Shown one piece after another: positions 33,785 to 44,713 of a DNA stretch of 64,000 bases. This DNA comes from Cinclus cinclus (lineage: Eukaryota > Chordata > Aves > Passeriformes > Cinclidae): assembly GCF_963662255.1 (NCBI RefSeq), contig NC_085068.1:1240001-1304000 (forward strand). The letters run 5' to 3'. The translations under genes and the position numbers were made by a program. The notes under the pieces were generated by a model that was given only the letters and a program-made list of their open reading frames with translations, ran no database searches and had not been told where the DNA came from. The stretch's first letter is position 1, and each line of letters opens with the position of its first letter.

Positions 33785-36700
33785 GGTGGATTTCCAGGTC
33801 TTTATTCTTTTTTTCATGGTGCCATGTGGCCATCCTCATGTTCCAGTTCTGCTTCTGTCTCTTCATGGATCTCCAGTGGCTTCACCAAGTTCAAGGTAGA
33901 TCCAGGAGCTGTTCAAGGTTCAAGGAGGTACAGGGAAGAGGGCAAAGAACTGCTCACCAAGTCTGCTCCTGGAGGTTCTGTAGTCTTCCAGACACCCCAG
34001 CCCTGCAGACCCAGCCCTGCCAGCCCAAGACCTGCGAGAGGTCAGTCCAGACAGCAGGGGAACCCACCCATGTTCTTATCTGCCCTGTCCTGGCTGAGGC
34101 TGTCACCTGCAGCTGGAAGGCATGTCTGGTTAAGGGACAGTTCTGCCCCCCCTTCACCACCCCCCCCCCCCAGCAGCACAGACAGTACTTCCCAGGGGCT
34201 GCTGCCAGTCAGGGGAGGAATGTGCCACCACAGGAAAATGCAACCAGTGCTTGGAAATACTTACTGAGGGAATTGTCATTGGACCATTTCTGTAACTTGT
34301 TGATCTGCAAGGCCTTCATGCACTGCTCCTGGGCAACTTTGTATGGCTGCAGATTTAGCAGGACCTGTTTTGCTCGTGGGGTCCTGCAAGGTAGGGACAG
34401 ATTCCCCTCTCACTCCCTGGTTAGAATCCTGCCTGGCCCAGCTCCTGCTGCTCTTGTCTCCACTTCCTCTTTGACCACACCACCAAAAGGGACATATGGG
34501 ACACCAGGATCAGGAGCTACCCCAGGGCATGCCCATGTCAGGGGATGTACAAGGGATCATATTCAGCCCAGGGCTCAGGGCTCCACTTCTTTAATCGCAA
34601 AGGGGTCCCTCCCACCTGCTCAAACCCCCTGGCCCTGACAGCTGCTGCCACACTCTTACCTTGGCTGTGGTCTTCCTACATGAGGGGACAGTGTCTTCTC
34701 TTTTCTCTCTGGGGACAAAGCAGCAACCACTCCTGCCACAGCAGCCACTCTCTCCTTCCTTAGCTTTTCAAATTCTCTAGGACCGAAGGCAGCAGCCTTC
34801 CCTGGACTCCTCTGCCCTTCCAGGGGTGAAAGCTGTTACATGAAGCAAGGGAAAGGCAGCTCATACATTTTGGCAGCAAGGGTCCCATCCTGCAGCCCAT
34901 GACCCAAGGGACAGTTTGGATGCTTCCTTTCTCCCCCAGAGATCTTGGCAGTGACCCTCTGCTTCATGAAGAAGTCTGGACACCATAAGGGTTCCGTTCA
35001 GAGAAAGATTCCTAGCAACACAGCACAGAATGATGAAGTCATTCTCAGGACTGAATGGAGGACCCAAAAGACATCCCAGAATGGACACATCCAAAGGTAC
35101 CCTTTCAACAGCCTCCCTGCAGTGACACAGGACATGATCCTACATCCATGTCACATACCTGGACACGTTTTCCCTGCCTGGTGGGAGCTGCCAGCCCAGT
35201 TTGGGGTGCTTCCATGCCCTTGGTGGCTCTGTCCTTCTTCACAGAGTTCTCAATTGGAGACAGTAAACTGCAAAGACATCACACAAGCGTTTTGTCTGAG
35301 AACAGTGAAAGCATCTTCTCCAGTGTGTTTTCCAGGCCTCTCCAAAACACTGCTGCCTGCTTCCCATGCTGTGGGAAGGGCCGAGACCTTGGGCATGTGC
35401 CCATATCTTCTCTCCATAAGTACAGGCAGCAGGGCCAAAGGTGACAGCTCCTCACACCTGTCCAGGAGCATGGAATTACCTAAAGGCAGCTCTCCTAGAC
35501 TCTCACCTCCCTCTCTGCACTCCACCATCAGCCTTTTTCTTTTCTCTTCCCATCACTTTCACATCACATATCTGACTTGGAGAAAGATGTGGACAAAGAA
35601 GGAGGTGTTGGCTGGGAAGGTTCCCTGAAGAAGAAAAATAGGAAGCTCCTCTCAACTGCATCTCCTGAACACTTTGTGCATGAGGGATCGCCCAGCCTTC
35701 CTGTCCCAGCCGAGTCCCCTTCCCTGAGGGCTGTGCTGCTCCATGGTCCTGTCCCACTGCTTCCTTAGGTCCCCGTTCAGAAAAAGAGGGACCGGCCGGG
35801 ACACTTTTCTGGCAGGCAACAGAATTCGCTTTGCATGGAGGACATCAGTTCCTAGGAGGGAACTTACCTGGAGTTTTTTGGCGCTTGGTGTTGGTCTTGC
35901 TTCTGGTTCCAGTGCCTTGTAGGGAAGCACTTATAGGATGTGGCTGGGACTTCCCATCTGCCTTCACAAAGCTGCAAAGGAGGTGGTGACACCAGTTTGA
36001 GTAAGGGCAGCAAAGTCCATGGCAGCCTCTGGGAAGAAGCTGTTCCCAGGCATCCAGTTTTCCAAATGAAACATCACACTAGAGCATGGGGAGAAGAGTC
36101 TCCCTCCATAGGGCTCCTCTCAGCCAAGTCTGGGATCCCACTTGTCAGAGATGCTTTCCAGGGAAAACAAACCCGCAGTGACTGAGAACACCCCAGGCTC
36201 TGGGACCTGTTGGTTCTCAGTCTTTCTCAAATGAAAAGGAAGGAGCTGGTGAGGCTCTCTGCTCCATGGCCCCCAGCTGTGCCTCTGGAGTCATTCCCAC
36301 AGAGGTGGGAAGGTAAAGCAGGCCCTTTTCCCAGGGGAATCCACCTGAAGACACTCCCCAAAGAAACCAGAATGGCCATGGACCTTGCACAATTTCAATT
36401 CCACCTCCAAAATTAAATACATCCAAAGATTCCTCCCACATGGAAGAAGCCAGGACCAAAAGCTGTTGCTGGTTATCACCCTGCCATGTACAGAAACAAT
36501 TGCACTCACTGTGGCAGCACTAAGACACCTCCAGGTGGAATCTGGGAAATATCCTTTTCCGTGTGGGCTATGAATAACGGCTTCAGATTTGGTGACTGCA
36601 ACAGGGACAGAGACATGGCAGAATCCTCAGGGAATTTACCTGCTGCTCGCAAGGCACAAAACCCCTCTTCCACTCCCAGTCCCAGCTGCCTCTCCTCAAC

Positions 36701-38294
36701 CCCCAGCTCCAGCTCTCTCTTCACCACCCTGTGCCCCTACATCATCCCAAATCCATAAGCATCTCCATGACCTCTGCATTTTGAGACAACAAGGCCATGC
36801 CAGGAGCCTGGACACACAGGAGCCAAAGCCAAGGGCTAATTCCCTGGAGCAGGAGGGCAAGCTCAGCTACTAGGACCATGGAAAGCTGTCCAAGGCCACA
36901 GTTGTGTCCCCAGGAGTTTGAGGGCACATAAAATACATGCCAGACTCACTTGGAGCAAACCTTCTGCCAGGTGCTGTGACGGAGCCACCCTTCGGACCAA
37001 GTCTTCAAAGAACCGCATGACCATGTAGTTTCCCCAGCAGACCAGGATGCCAATGTCCTTGAACACAAATTCGAAGTTCTGGCCACTGGACAAGGCCCAC
37101 TCACAGATCTTTAGTGTGGCCTCAATGCACATCATGATGGTGGCCTTGGGCTTGTGGAGGTGCAAGGCCACCTCAGCACAGACCAACTCATCTGCTTTGG
37201 AAAGCCCTGTGGAGAAACCACCCAATACAAAGTCACTCACTCAGCCCTTCTGTGGCCCCTTGAGAGCCCACCAACCTCCACCCACCACAGTGACTCTTCA
37301 CCCAGCAGCAAATGCCCTGCTTGTGCCATGAGACCCTGTCACTGCACTGCCAGCTCAACCACCATGCTCCAGCTCCACAGAACCTCTAAGGTGGCTGCAG
37401 GAGCCAGCAGGAATGCTGGTTCCTGCCTTCCCAAAGTAGTGGGGATCATCAGCCTCTTTGGTGCCAGGAGATTCTCAGGAACACCTCCAGGAGCTCTCCA
37501 GCGGCAGCCAGCATATTGTGGGCACTCAGGGAGCCCTGGAGGGGCTGCTGGAGGGACCCATCCCTGTCCAGTGGGAGCACAAGGCTGAAGGGCTCATCTT
37601 ACCAGGCACGGGGCTTTTCCCACAGACACTCTTCTTCCCCACCATAAATGGCTTGTTCAGCTCAAACTCCAAACTGTCTGCCATGAAACCTTCCCCTTCT
37701 CCATGCCAGATGGGTCTTTTCATAATGTGGATGGTACCCAGGCCCATCAGCCCAACTCTCTGGAAGCAAAAGCAGGCAATCAGAGGGCAAAAAGGAGGGA
37801 AGACTAAGGGTGATCTTCCACCCCTGCAGCTCCAAGGCCTTTCCTGGAGCCCCCAGGAAAACTTTGGAGAAGAGCTGTTTCACTCTGTTTTACTCCAGAT
37901 GGTTCCTCACTCCCTCCTCTCCAGGATCTGCAGGGTGCAAGACGTGGGAGAAATTCCTGCAGCCTGGGAAAGCCCAAGGAGTGCAGGAGAGGTGCCTGGG
38001 TGTCCCTCCTTTCCAGCCATCCTGCAGAAGACTCCAAAGAGGAAATCCAACATTCTTCTACTCAAGCAACAGTTGACTTCTTGCCTGCACTCACAATGGG
38101 TCTCTGGCTAAAATGCAGGGTCTGCCTAGGGCACCTCTTCTGTCCTCTAGGCTGGGTGAGGGCCAGGCAGGATGGGGAAGGATCAGGAAACCACCGTGGT
38201 ATGAGGGAGGACCATGAGGAAACCAGCCCCACCTTCTTCAGCAGCAGGTCTTGGTGATAGTACTCAGACACACAGTCCCAAACTTTAGTGATTT
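33785..38294 (-). CDS. CCDC81-like: CCDC81-like gene (HU-domain protein), partial exon set
   Basis: Three minus-strand exons chain in phase: 38294-38233, 37759-37603 and 37206-36950. The first encodes ITKVWDCVSEYYHQDLLLKK, the second a beta-rich segment with GLGTIHIMKRPI, and the third a helix plus QNFEFVFKDIGILVCWGNY and VMRFFEDLVRR. These follow the order of the two N-terminal HU-like domains of CCDC81, which in the human protein has a QNVEFTFKGIGVL-type block (recalled). CCDC81 is a centrosome-associated protein; many bird genomes carry extra CCDC81-like copies (established but recalled). Candidate downstream exons are at 35971-35868 and 34383-34265, and a poly-A signal is near 33801. The start exon was not found, so this is a partial model. 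Confidence 0.7.
33796..33812 (-). terminator. Poly-A signal, probable 3' end of CCDC81-like gene
   Basis: The minus strand reads AAAAGAATAAAGACC, a canonical AATAAA about 100-250 bases beyond the last candidate exon sequence. Confidence 0.4.
34265..34383 (-). CDS. Candidate CCDC81-like exon
   Basis: A 119-bp block between CCTTGCAG and CTCA|GTAAGT. One frame reads through as PRAKQVLLNLQPYKVAQEQC, a plausible helical segment. Confidence 0.45.
35868..35971 (-). CDS. Candidate CCDC81-like exon
   Basis: Open 104-bp block between CTTTGCAG and CCAG|GTAAGT, Lys/Thr/Ser-rich in one frame. Two frames are open, so the phase is undecided. Confidence 0.4.
36950..37206 (-). CDS. CCDC81-like: CCDC81-like exon (HU2)
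   Basis: Acceptor TTTCTCCACAG; 257 bp; donor CCAA|GTGAGT. Contains the QNFEFVFKDIGIL block, the strongest family signature in the locus. Confidence 0.78.
37603..37759 (-). CDS. CCDC81-like: CCDC81-like exon (HU1 end)
   Basis: Acceptor GCTTCCAG; 157 bp; donor CCTG|GTAAGA; phase continues from the previous exon. Confidence 0.72.
38233..38294 (-). CDS. CCDC81-like: CCDC81-like exon (HU1 start)
   Basis: Acceptor TTTCTCCTGACAG; 62 bp; ends AAG|GTGGGG in phase 0. Confidence 0.68.
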
Positions 38295-40517
38295 CTGTCA
38301 GGAGAAAGGGCCATGCTGAAGTTATGAAGTTCATCATCCCCCCTTCACCTTCCTAATGTCAGATCCCCTTCTCCAAAGGGACCCTCTCCCTGGGCAAAGC
38401 CACCAACACATTCCTGCGCCCAGGGGCAGGAAGATGCCAGGACCTTGGGGGATCTCAAACTTCACCATCCTTGTGGAAGTACACAAGATCCGGAGACAGT
38501 GCAAGGAGGAAGCCAGGGAAAAGCTCTGTCATCACTGCAGCTCCTTCTGCCCGACCACTTCCTCTCCTGGTGGAACAGTGGGGCACCACAGCTGGGCTGG
38601 TCTCTTGCTCTCAGGGAAGTGGGTGTTACGGTTCCATGGAGGCAGAATTTATCATTATGACCTCACATGTGTGACCAAGGGGCTGCAGAGCCCCACAGAG
38701 AAGCCCCCGGCTTCAACCCACAGGGGAATTAGGCTGCACTCATCATCTCGAGGGGCTGCCCCCACTCAGCCACTGCCCTTTCCAATGAGTCTCCCACAGC
38801 TGCTGCTGAAGCACACAGGAAAATAGAATGGAAATCGATTTAGAATTATTTACATGGATACTGGGAACTGCTGTGTTATGAGTTAGAAATCTGGCAGCAA
38901 GCAAAGTTAGTGTCCCAGCTGGTCCTGAGGGATCAGAGGGGCTGGGGGCAGCAGGGCTGAATTATTGATAGGAGCCAGTTCCACCTGGCAGATCTGGTCA
39001 CATCCAGTGGAAACTTTCACAGACACAAATTCACCAACACTGCAGTTTATTGGAGCAGCAGGTTACAGACTCTTGTTAAGACTGAGACTGATAAATGCTC
39101 TGGACCTGCAAAAGCTGCACAGGACTAATGTTCCCAGGAATTTTCTGATGCATCTGGAGGCACAAATCTTTGCTAAGAGGTGTCCATGCTTTGGGAAGGA
39201 GAGAGGAGCATCCAATTTATCTGGAAATTAGGGATATCGAGTCATAATGAGAGAGATTCCAAAGGCTCTGGGTCTTGGCAAGGGCAGAACAGAATGTGAC
39301 ACCTGAGCAGCACTCCCTCTTCTACCTGGCAAGATTCCAAGGATAGGCATTATTCAGCCTCTGCCTGATGATCCATCACCTCCTCAGCAGATGATCACAC
39401 CCAGGTACTCCCATCACCATATATCCCATGGAAATGCCTTATCTCAGATTGTGGGCCTAACTCCTACACAGGCACAGAGCTGCAGCACAGGAGAACTCCA
39501 AGGCAGATTGGACTGGTGTTTGCAAGGTTAGGAGATGACTGGCTTGAATCATCAGTAAATTTCTATCCTGGCCAGAATCCAAGTTATCCAAAACATTTAG
39601 AAACTGTTTTCAAAACTCCAGCAACAATGGTACTGTTCCACTCAAGCTCTGACTCCGGCAGGGACTGTTCCAAGGCTGTCAGGGAATGCATGATTATACT
39701 TTGTTCCTCACCTTGGACAGGCTGTTGGACAGCTGCTGTTCCTGATATACTCAGGAGTTCCTTGTACTATCAGGGGACACTTCACTTCATCAGGTGCTTA
39801 TCAGGAGCTCCCATATAGCAGGGGGAGGAGGATGCACCACAACAGGTTATTGCAAAAACAGCCATACAGCTGATACTGGATGCGTGAAAAGTCCATGAAG
39901 TGTAGTTCTGTTGGGGTTCACCCAGAGCAGGGTCCACTGTGTGTGACATACAGGGTAACTGATCCCACTTAACTGGATCCACAATTACCAGTTACAGAGA
40001 TCCCAGTTACCTTGTACCAGATGCATTCCTATGCTGGGCATAAGGAAAACGAACCTGCAGTACAGCCCCAGAGAGTTCCAACAATGCCATTACAATCACA
40101 GATTCATTTCCTGTGTCAAAACACTCAACACGGCCTTACCCAGGGATTTACCCTGGGGCATCATTCTGGGCAGGATGAACGGGACAACACCACCAATCTG
40201 TAACTCCAAATTCCAGGTTGAGCTTTCATCCCCTACATAGGTATAAAATCGGGGTACATTTCTTACCTTTTTAACCACAACTGTGCAAAGTGCTGTGGGT
40301 AGGGTCATGGTCAAACCTCTTGTTCTCTGGGGTCCCAGTGTGTGGAGGCTGGTAAGCCTGCCCCAGCTCTGCCCTGGAGGGATATCCCTTGAAGAGGGTG
40401 TGGAAGCCCATAAGCCTACCTCAAGCTCCCCTGGAGAGATACCCCTTATATGGACACATCCTCCTGGCCATGGTGAGCTATCCCAAGGGCTTCAGTTATC
40501 CCACCATGCTTTGGTCC
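38295..40517. other. No supported gene
   Basis: Should contain the 5' exons of the CCDC81-like gene, but no ATG exon could be fixed. 39.5-40.3 kb is unique sequence with short frames on both strands and no recognisable protein. Confidence 0.45.
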
Positions 40518-41215
40518 TGTTGGGGGTTGGTTCTCTCCCTTTTCCCTCTGTGGAATTTTCCCCATTGTCATGCTAAGATACCTGTTGACTGGGCCCTGGT
40601 GACAAGGGGAAGGGGAGAGAGAAGAGGGCAACCCCGCGAGATTCAAACAGCCAGAAAAGGAAGCAGAAGACTGGGCCTCAGCCCATTTCCCCCACGGAGT
40701 TCGGACGAGAAGGACGATCGCCATCTCAGCCCCACCTCCGCCATCCCAGCGTCGGGAAACCACTATTGGACCCTGCCCTGCTGCCTTCTCGCTGTGAACT
40801 ACCACCATCCAGGACTCTGCTGAGCACTGGGACCCACACCGTGAGCGGAGAGCTCTCTCTCTCTCCATCTCTCTCTCCCCCTGGGACAGCGCTGCCATCA
40901 CCCCCAGCCCTCCTGCGGCTCTGCGGGACCCGCCCGCCCCCAGCACCAGGAACTGCAGCTCAGGCAAAAGGTGCCTGCAGCCAAAAACACTGGGATTTTA
41001 GTTACTGTTCTGTTTGTGGGTAATTTCATAGCTGTTGTTGTTCTTGTTTGTCTTGTTAGATATACTAGTAAAGAACTGTTATTCCTACCCCCATATCTTT
41101 GCCTGAGAGCTCTCTTAATTCCAAAATTATAATAATCGGAAGAATCACATTTTTTTTCAGTCCGAAGGGAAGCTTCTGCTTTCCTTAGCAAACACCTGTC
41201 TTTCAAACCAGGACA
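40518..41215 (+). mobile_element. Solo LTR, TSD GGTCC
   Basis: TGTTGGGGGTTGG to CCAGGACA, 698 bp, same family as the ERVL provirus LTRs. Flanked by the perfect 5-bp duplication GGTCC (40513-40517 and 41216-41220). Confidence 0.95.
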
Positions 41216-41220
41216 GGTCC

Positions 41221-44073
41221 TTCCCCCTTTGGTACCACCCTTGCTTTCCTCATTAAAACCCCAGCTTGTCCCCAGTTCAGCGAGGCAGGTGTTGTCCCTG
41301 GTCCCTTCCACAGAGCTGCTGGACAGCAAAGAACCTCTGTGGAATTGTCATACGATGCTTCTGTCTCTCTGTCCCTGTGTTGGCCTGGGGTGTCTTAGAA
41401 AGGCAGAGCTGGAATCACGGAGCTGAAATTCACTGCTAAGAGCTGATCTCCAGCAGCCACAGGCTGTCCCCCCTTGCTGAGGTTACCCAGCAGCCAGAAG
41501 TGCCAGTCCCTGGAAGGCTGTCCCTTGTGAGAACTCTCTCTGGGAAGGTTGAGGCATTCCTGGTCAAACCAACAGAGTCCTGGCCATGATACCAATGAAC
41601 AGAATATTCCTTGGTAGGAGTTGTTGGGCCTCAAGCAGAAGAATGAGGCCATGCCCTGCTCCATGTTCCTCTCAGTGCCACAACAACACAAAACGCGGAC
41701 TTCCCTCTGCTTCTGTATCTGCACCATGGCCCTGTCACATTTGGAGCTTTGCATTTTCTTCCCTATTTTATGCTTCCAGCACTGGGGAGGTCCCAGCTCA
41801 GGTACTGTGGTTGTTTTAGGCCCCTCAATGCAAGACAGGGCCCAAGATTCCAGACATTGGAGGGCTATGGAAAATTGCCCATCCTGTTGTGTGGGCACAG
41901 AGCTGCTGTGAGGTGAGAAATAACTGATGGAGCTGTTCCAAGCCATCTCTGATGTGGGAGAACCCAGGCTCTTGGGTTAATAGATCCCTTGTAATGGATG
42001 AAAGGACACTAAATGTTTGGTGTTTACACACATACATACATATATATTTATATATATGTCACATTTATTTTAACACTGGTTGCAATGAAAATCACCTCTT
42101 GTACCCGTTTTGATTATTTCCTTTAGAAATACACCAATATAAAAGTATAGAAATAACACTTCAGAAAATACATGAGGAAAAGAAAGAATAAAAAGAAAGG
42201 ATCAGAGTAAAGAGTGGAGAGGAAAGGTCTCACCCCCCACGGGTGCAATGACAAGGCTTGGTTGTTGCAATTTCAGTGTCCACGGTCAAAGTGATGGTAA
42301 CAGTCTGGATCGATCAGGTGTGGGGGAAGCTCCAAAAACACAAAGTTCAGTGGGTTAATAGAGGATCAGGCTTAATGGGAACACCCAGCGACCTTCCCTG
42401 GGGTCAGGAGTTTTACACTGACTGATGTAACACTGGGGTCATGCCCAGCCCTCTGGTGGAAAGCCCAGAAATGAGTTTGTGGGCCCTTCAGGGTCTCTAA
42501 TGGTTTGTACCCCTTCTAAGACCTGACTCTGCTTCTCCCCAAGTGTGGCTGAGGCAGTTCTGCCCCATCAGAAGGGATGAAACCCTTCAGCCCTCCATGG
42601 GAGTGCTTCTGATACCTTCCCTGGGGTCTGTGGTAGCCAAAGGCTCAGTAGGGGGCTCTGGGGTAGCCCAGGGCACAGCCAGAGGGCTGAGGATGCACTG
42701 AACTCCCCCAAGCAATGCTCACACACACTGGGGTGTGCAGAGGAGGCCAAAGGTACACCCAGGACTCCGTGACACAGAAAATCCCATGGAGAGGTTCTGT
42801 GCACCCCAAAAGGCTCCTTGAGGGCTGTGGGGAGCCCAAACAGGCACAGGCATGGTCCAGGGACACCCAAAGGCAGTGCTGGGGCCTGGACATGGCACAA
42901 AACAAACCAAGGGGTGGGGATAGCCCCCAAAATGGACACCAGGGCATGGGATACCCTCTAAGGGATGTGTGCAGAGGGGGCGAACCAAGGAGTCAAGAAC
43001 TCCCCAAAACAGACAGGGAGAGTCCAGGAAGCACAGAAAGGCCCATGGAGATGTGCAGCCATGCTCTGTTCCCACCTGATTTACAGCTGTGATCCCTCTG
43101 TTTCCTTCTTCGTATCCTCAGACTCCAACCACTCTGTTTCGCAGGGCCTGATCAATCCCACCCAAGCATCCTCAGAGAACATCTATTCCAGATGTATCTC
43201 CTTTCTTTTCCTGGATGCTCATATCCCTCCTCCCTTCTATCCTTATTCAAATTCCTTTTCCCCTTCCATTTACCTTTATCTCATTTCTGACCCTTTTGCC
43301 CATAGCATCCTGCCCCCAGAGCTTCTCTTTTCTCCCATCTTCCTTCCCTGCACATACCCATCCTCTCCCCAGTGCTCAGATATCCCATTCACGTCTGCAC
43401 AAAGCAAAGGGAATTCTGAGAGCATGGAAAAGGGGTATACCAGTGGGTGTGCATGGATTGTGGGCACAGGGTAAAAGGGAACTTCTCCAAGTTTTATTTA
43501 AAAAATGTATAGATTTGGACTGGACAGGGAATTAGACTTGAGGGAAGACACCCTTCAACCCACCCCTCTACCACTGTACAGAGTTCATCTATAAATTCCA
43601 GCCTTCAGTGGATCTGGGATCACACACATTTAGAGGTGGGCAAGTAAAAAAACATCTGTGGAATAATTCAGTTGGAATATATCCCACAAATCATGGGGTC
43701 AGTCCATTTGGCAATTCTCTTTGCAGGCTCTGTCATCCCATGGCCCCAGGAGGCAAAATCCTGCAGTTCAGGCAAGACTGCACCAACCAACATTCCCAGC
43801 TCAGTTCTCGGAGCCAAGGCTCCGGCTCCCATCATGCAGCGGTGAGGCCATGGGGGCTGTGGTATCCCCAGGAGAGGCCACATTCAGGTATCCGATCTCT
43901 GAAGGCTGCGATGGGGACAGGCAGAAGGAGGAATCCTGGCTCTCAGCCTCTCCCTCAGGCTTTGTGTTCTGTGGGGCCTTCAGGGTGCTGAGGGGCTCTG
44001 GGACATCTTGGGCTGGGAAGCTGGAAATAAATTTCCATCTTCTGTCATTCTATGGAGTCTGGGGGACCCTTAC
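41221..44073. other. No gene seen; AT microsatellite
   Basis: Unique sequence. A CATA/TATA microsatellite (CACACATACATACATATATA...) lies at 42027-42058. At 42.65-43.03 kb a loosely repetitive block of GGGG-A/T-AGCCC phrases occurs, without a regular period. No supported exons. Confidence 0.5.
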
Positions 44074-44129
44074 CCAACGCCTCTGAGCAGCACAGGACGA
44101 TGTTGATGCTATTCTCTTGGATCAAGGCT
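44074..44129 (-). CDS. Candidate further CCDC30-like exon
   Basis: A 56-bp block with donor TTGG|GTAAGG whose phase would fit the exon at 44646-44713. The acceptor (GGAGGAAG) is weak, so this is only a candidate. Confidence 0.28.
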
Positions 44130-44645
44130 CTTCCTCCAACCAAGGAAGGGAAACACCATCAGCCAGCCTAGAGGGCTGTTGATCCAGGTCCAACCTGCTT
44201 GGACCATCCTTCACCCCAACAGCACCTGGGGCTGTGATCAATCCCCCTGAGCTGCATCTCCAGAGCTACAGGGTCCCTCTGCCTTCCCCTCATCTGGTTT
44301 GGCATAGATTAGAATGGAGGAACACATCCCAGAGTGATGTGGGGACACAGCTCTGGCCGTACTAGGACTCCAAGTCTTACCACCTCTTGTATAAAGACTC
44401 CTCCAAAGCCCCTGGGCACCAAGATTCCTAAATCCCACAATGTTCCCCAAAATCTTCTGAAAATCTGACTTCTCCATCCCATCAGCTGACTGGTTTTAAT
44501 ACTATTTCAATGCCATTTTAATACCATTTTCCCTAAAATTTGACCAAAAATTAACAAAAATGGCCTCTGGGAGGTGAAAGCAGAGGGTGGAGCAGCCAAA
44601 ATGCTTAAGTGGCTCCTCCCTGGCTCCTCCTTCCCCCCACAGTAC

Positions 44646-44713
44646 CTGGCACGAGGAGGCGGCAACACTTTACTCTGTGGTTGGCGTTCCGACCCAGGAA
44701 CAATCTTCAAGTC
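44646..44713 (-). CDS. CCDC30: CCDC30-like exon
   Basis: Acceptor TCCTTCCAG; 68 bp; donor CCAG|GTACTG. Non-coiled, Pro-rich. Confidence 0.68.
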
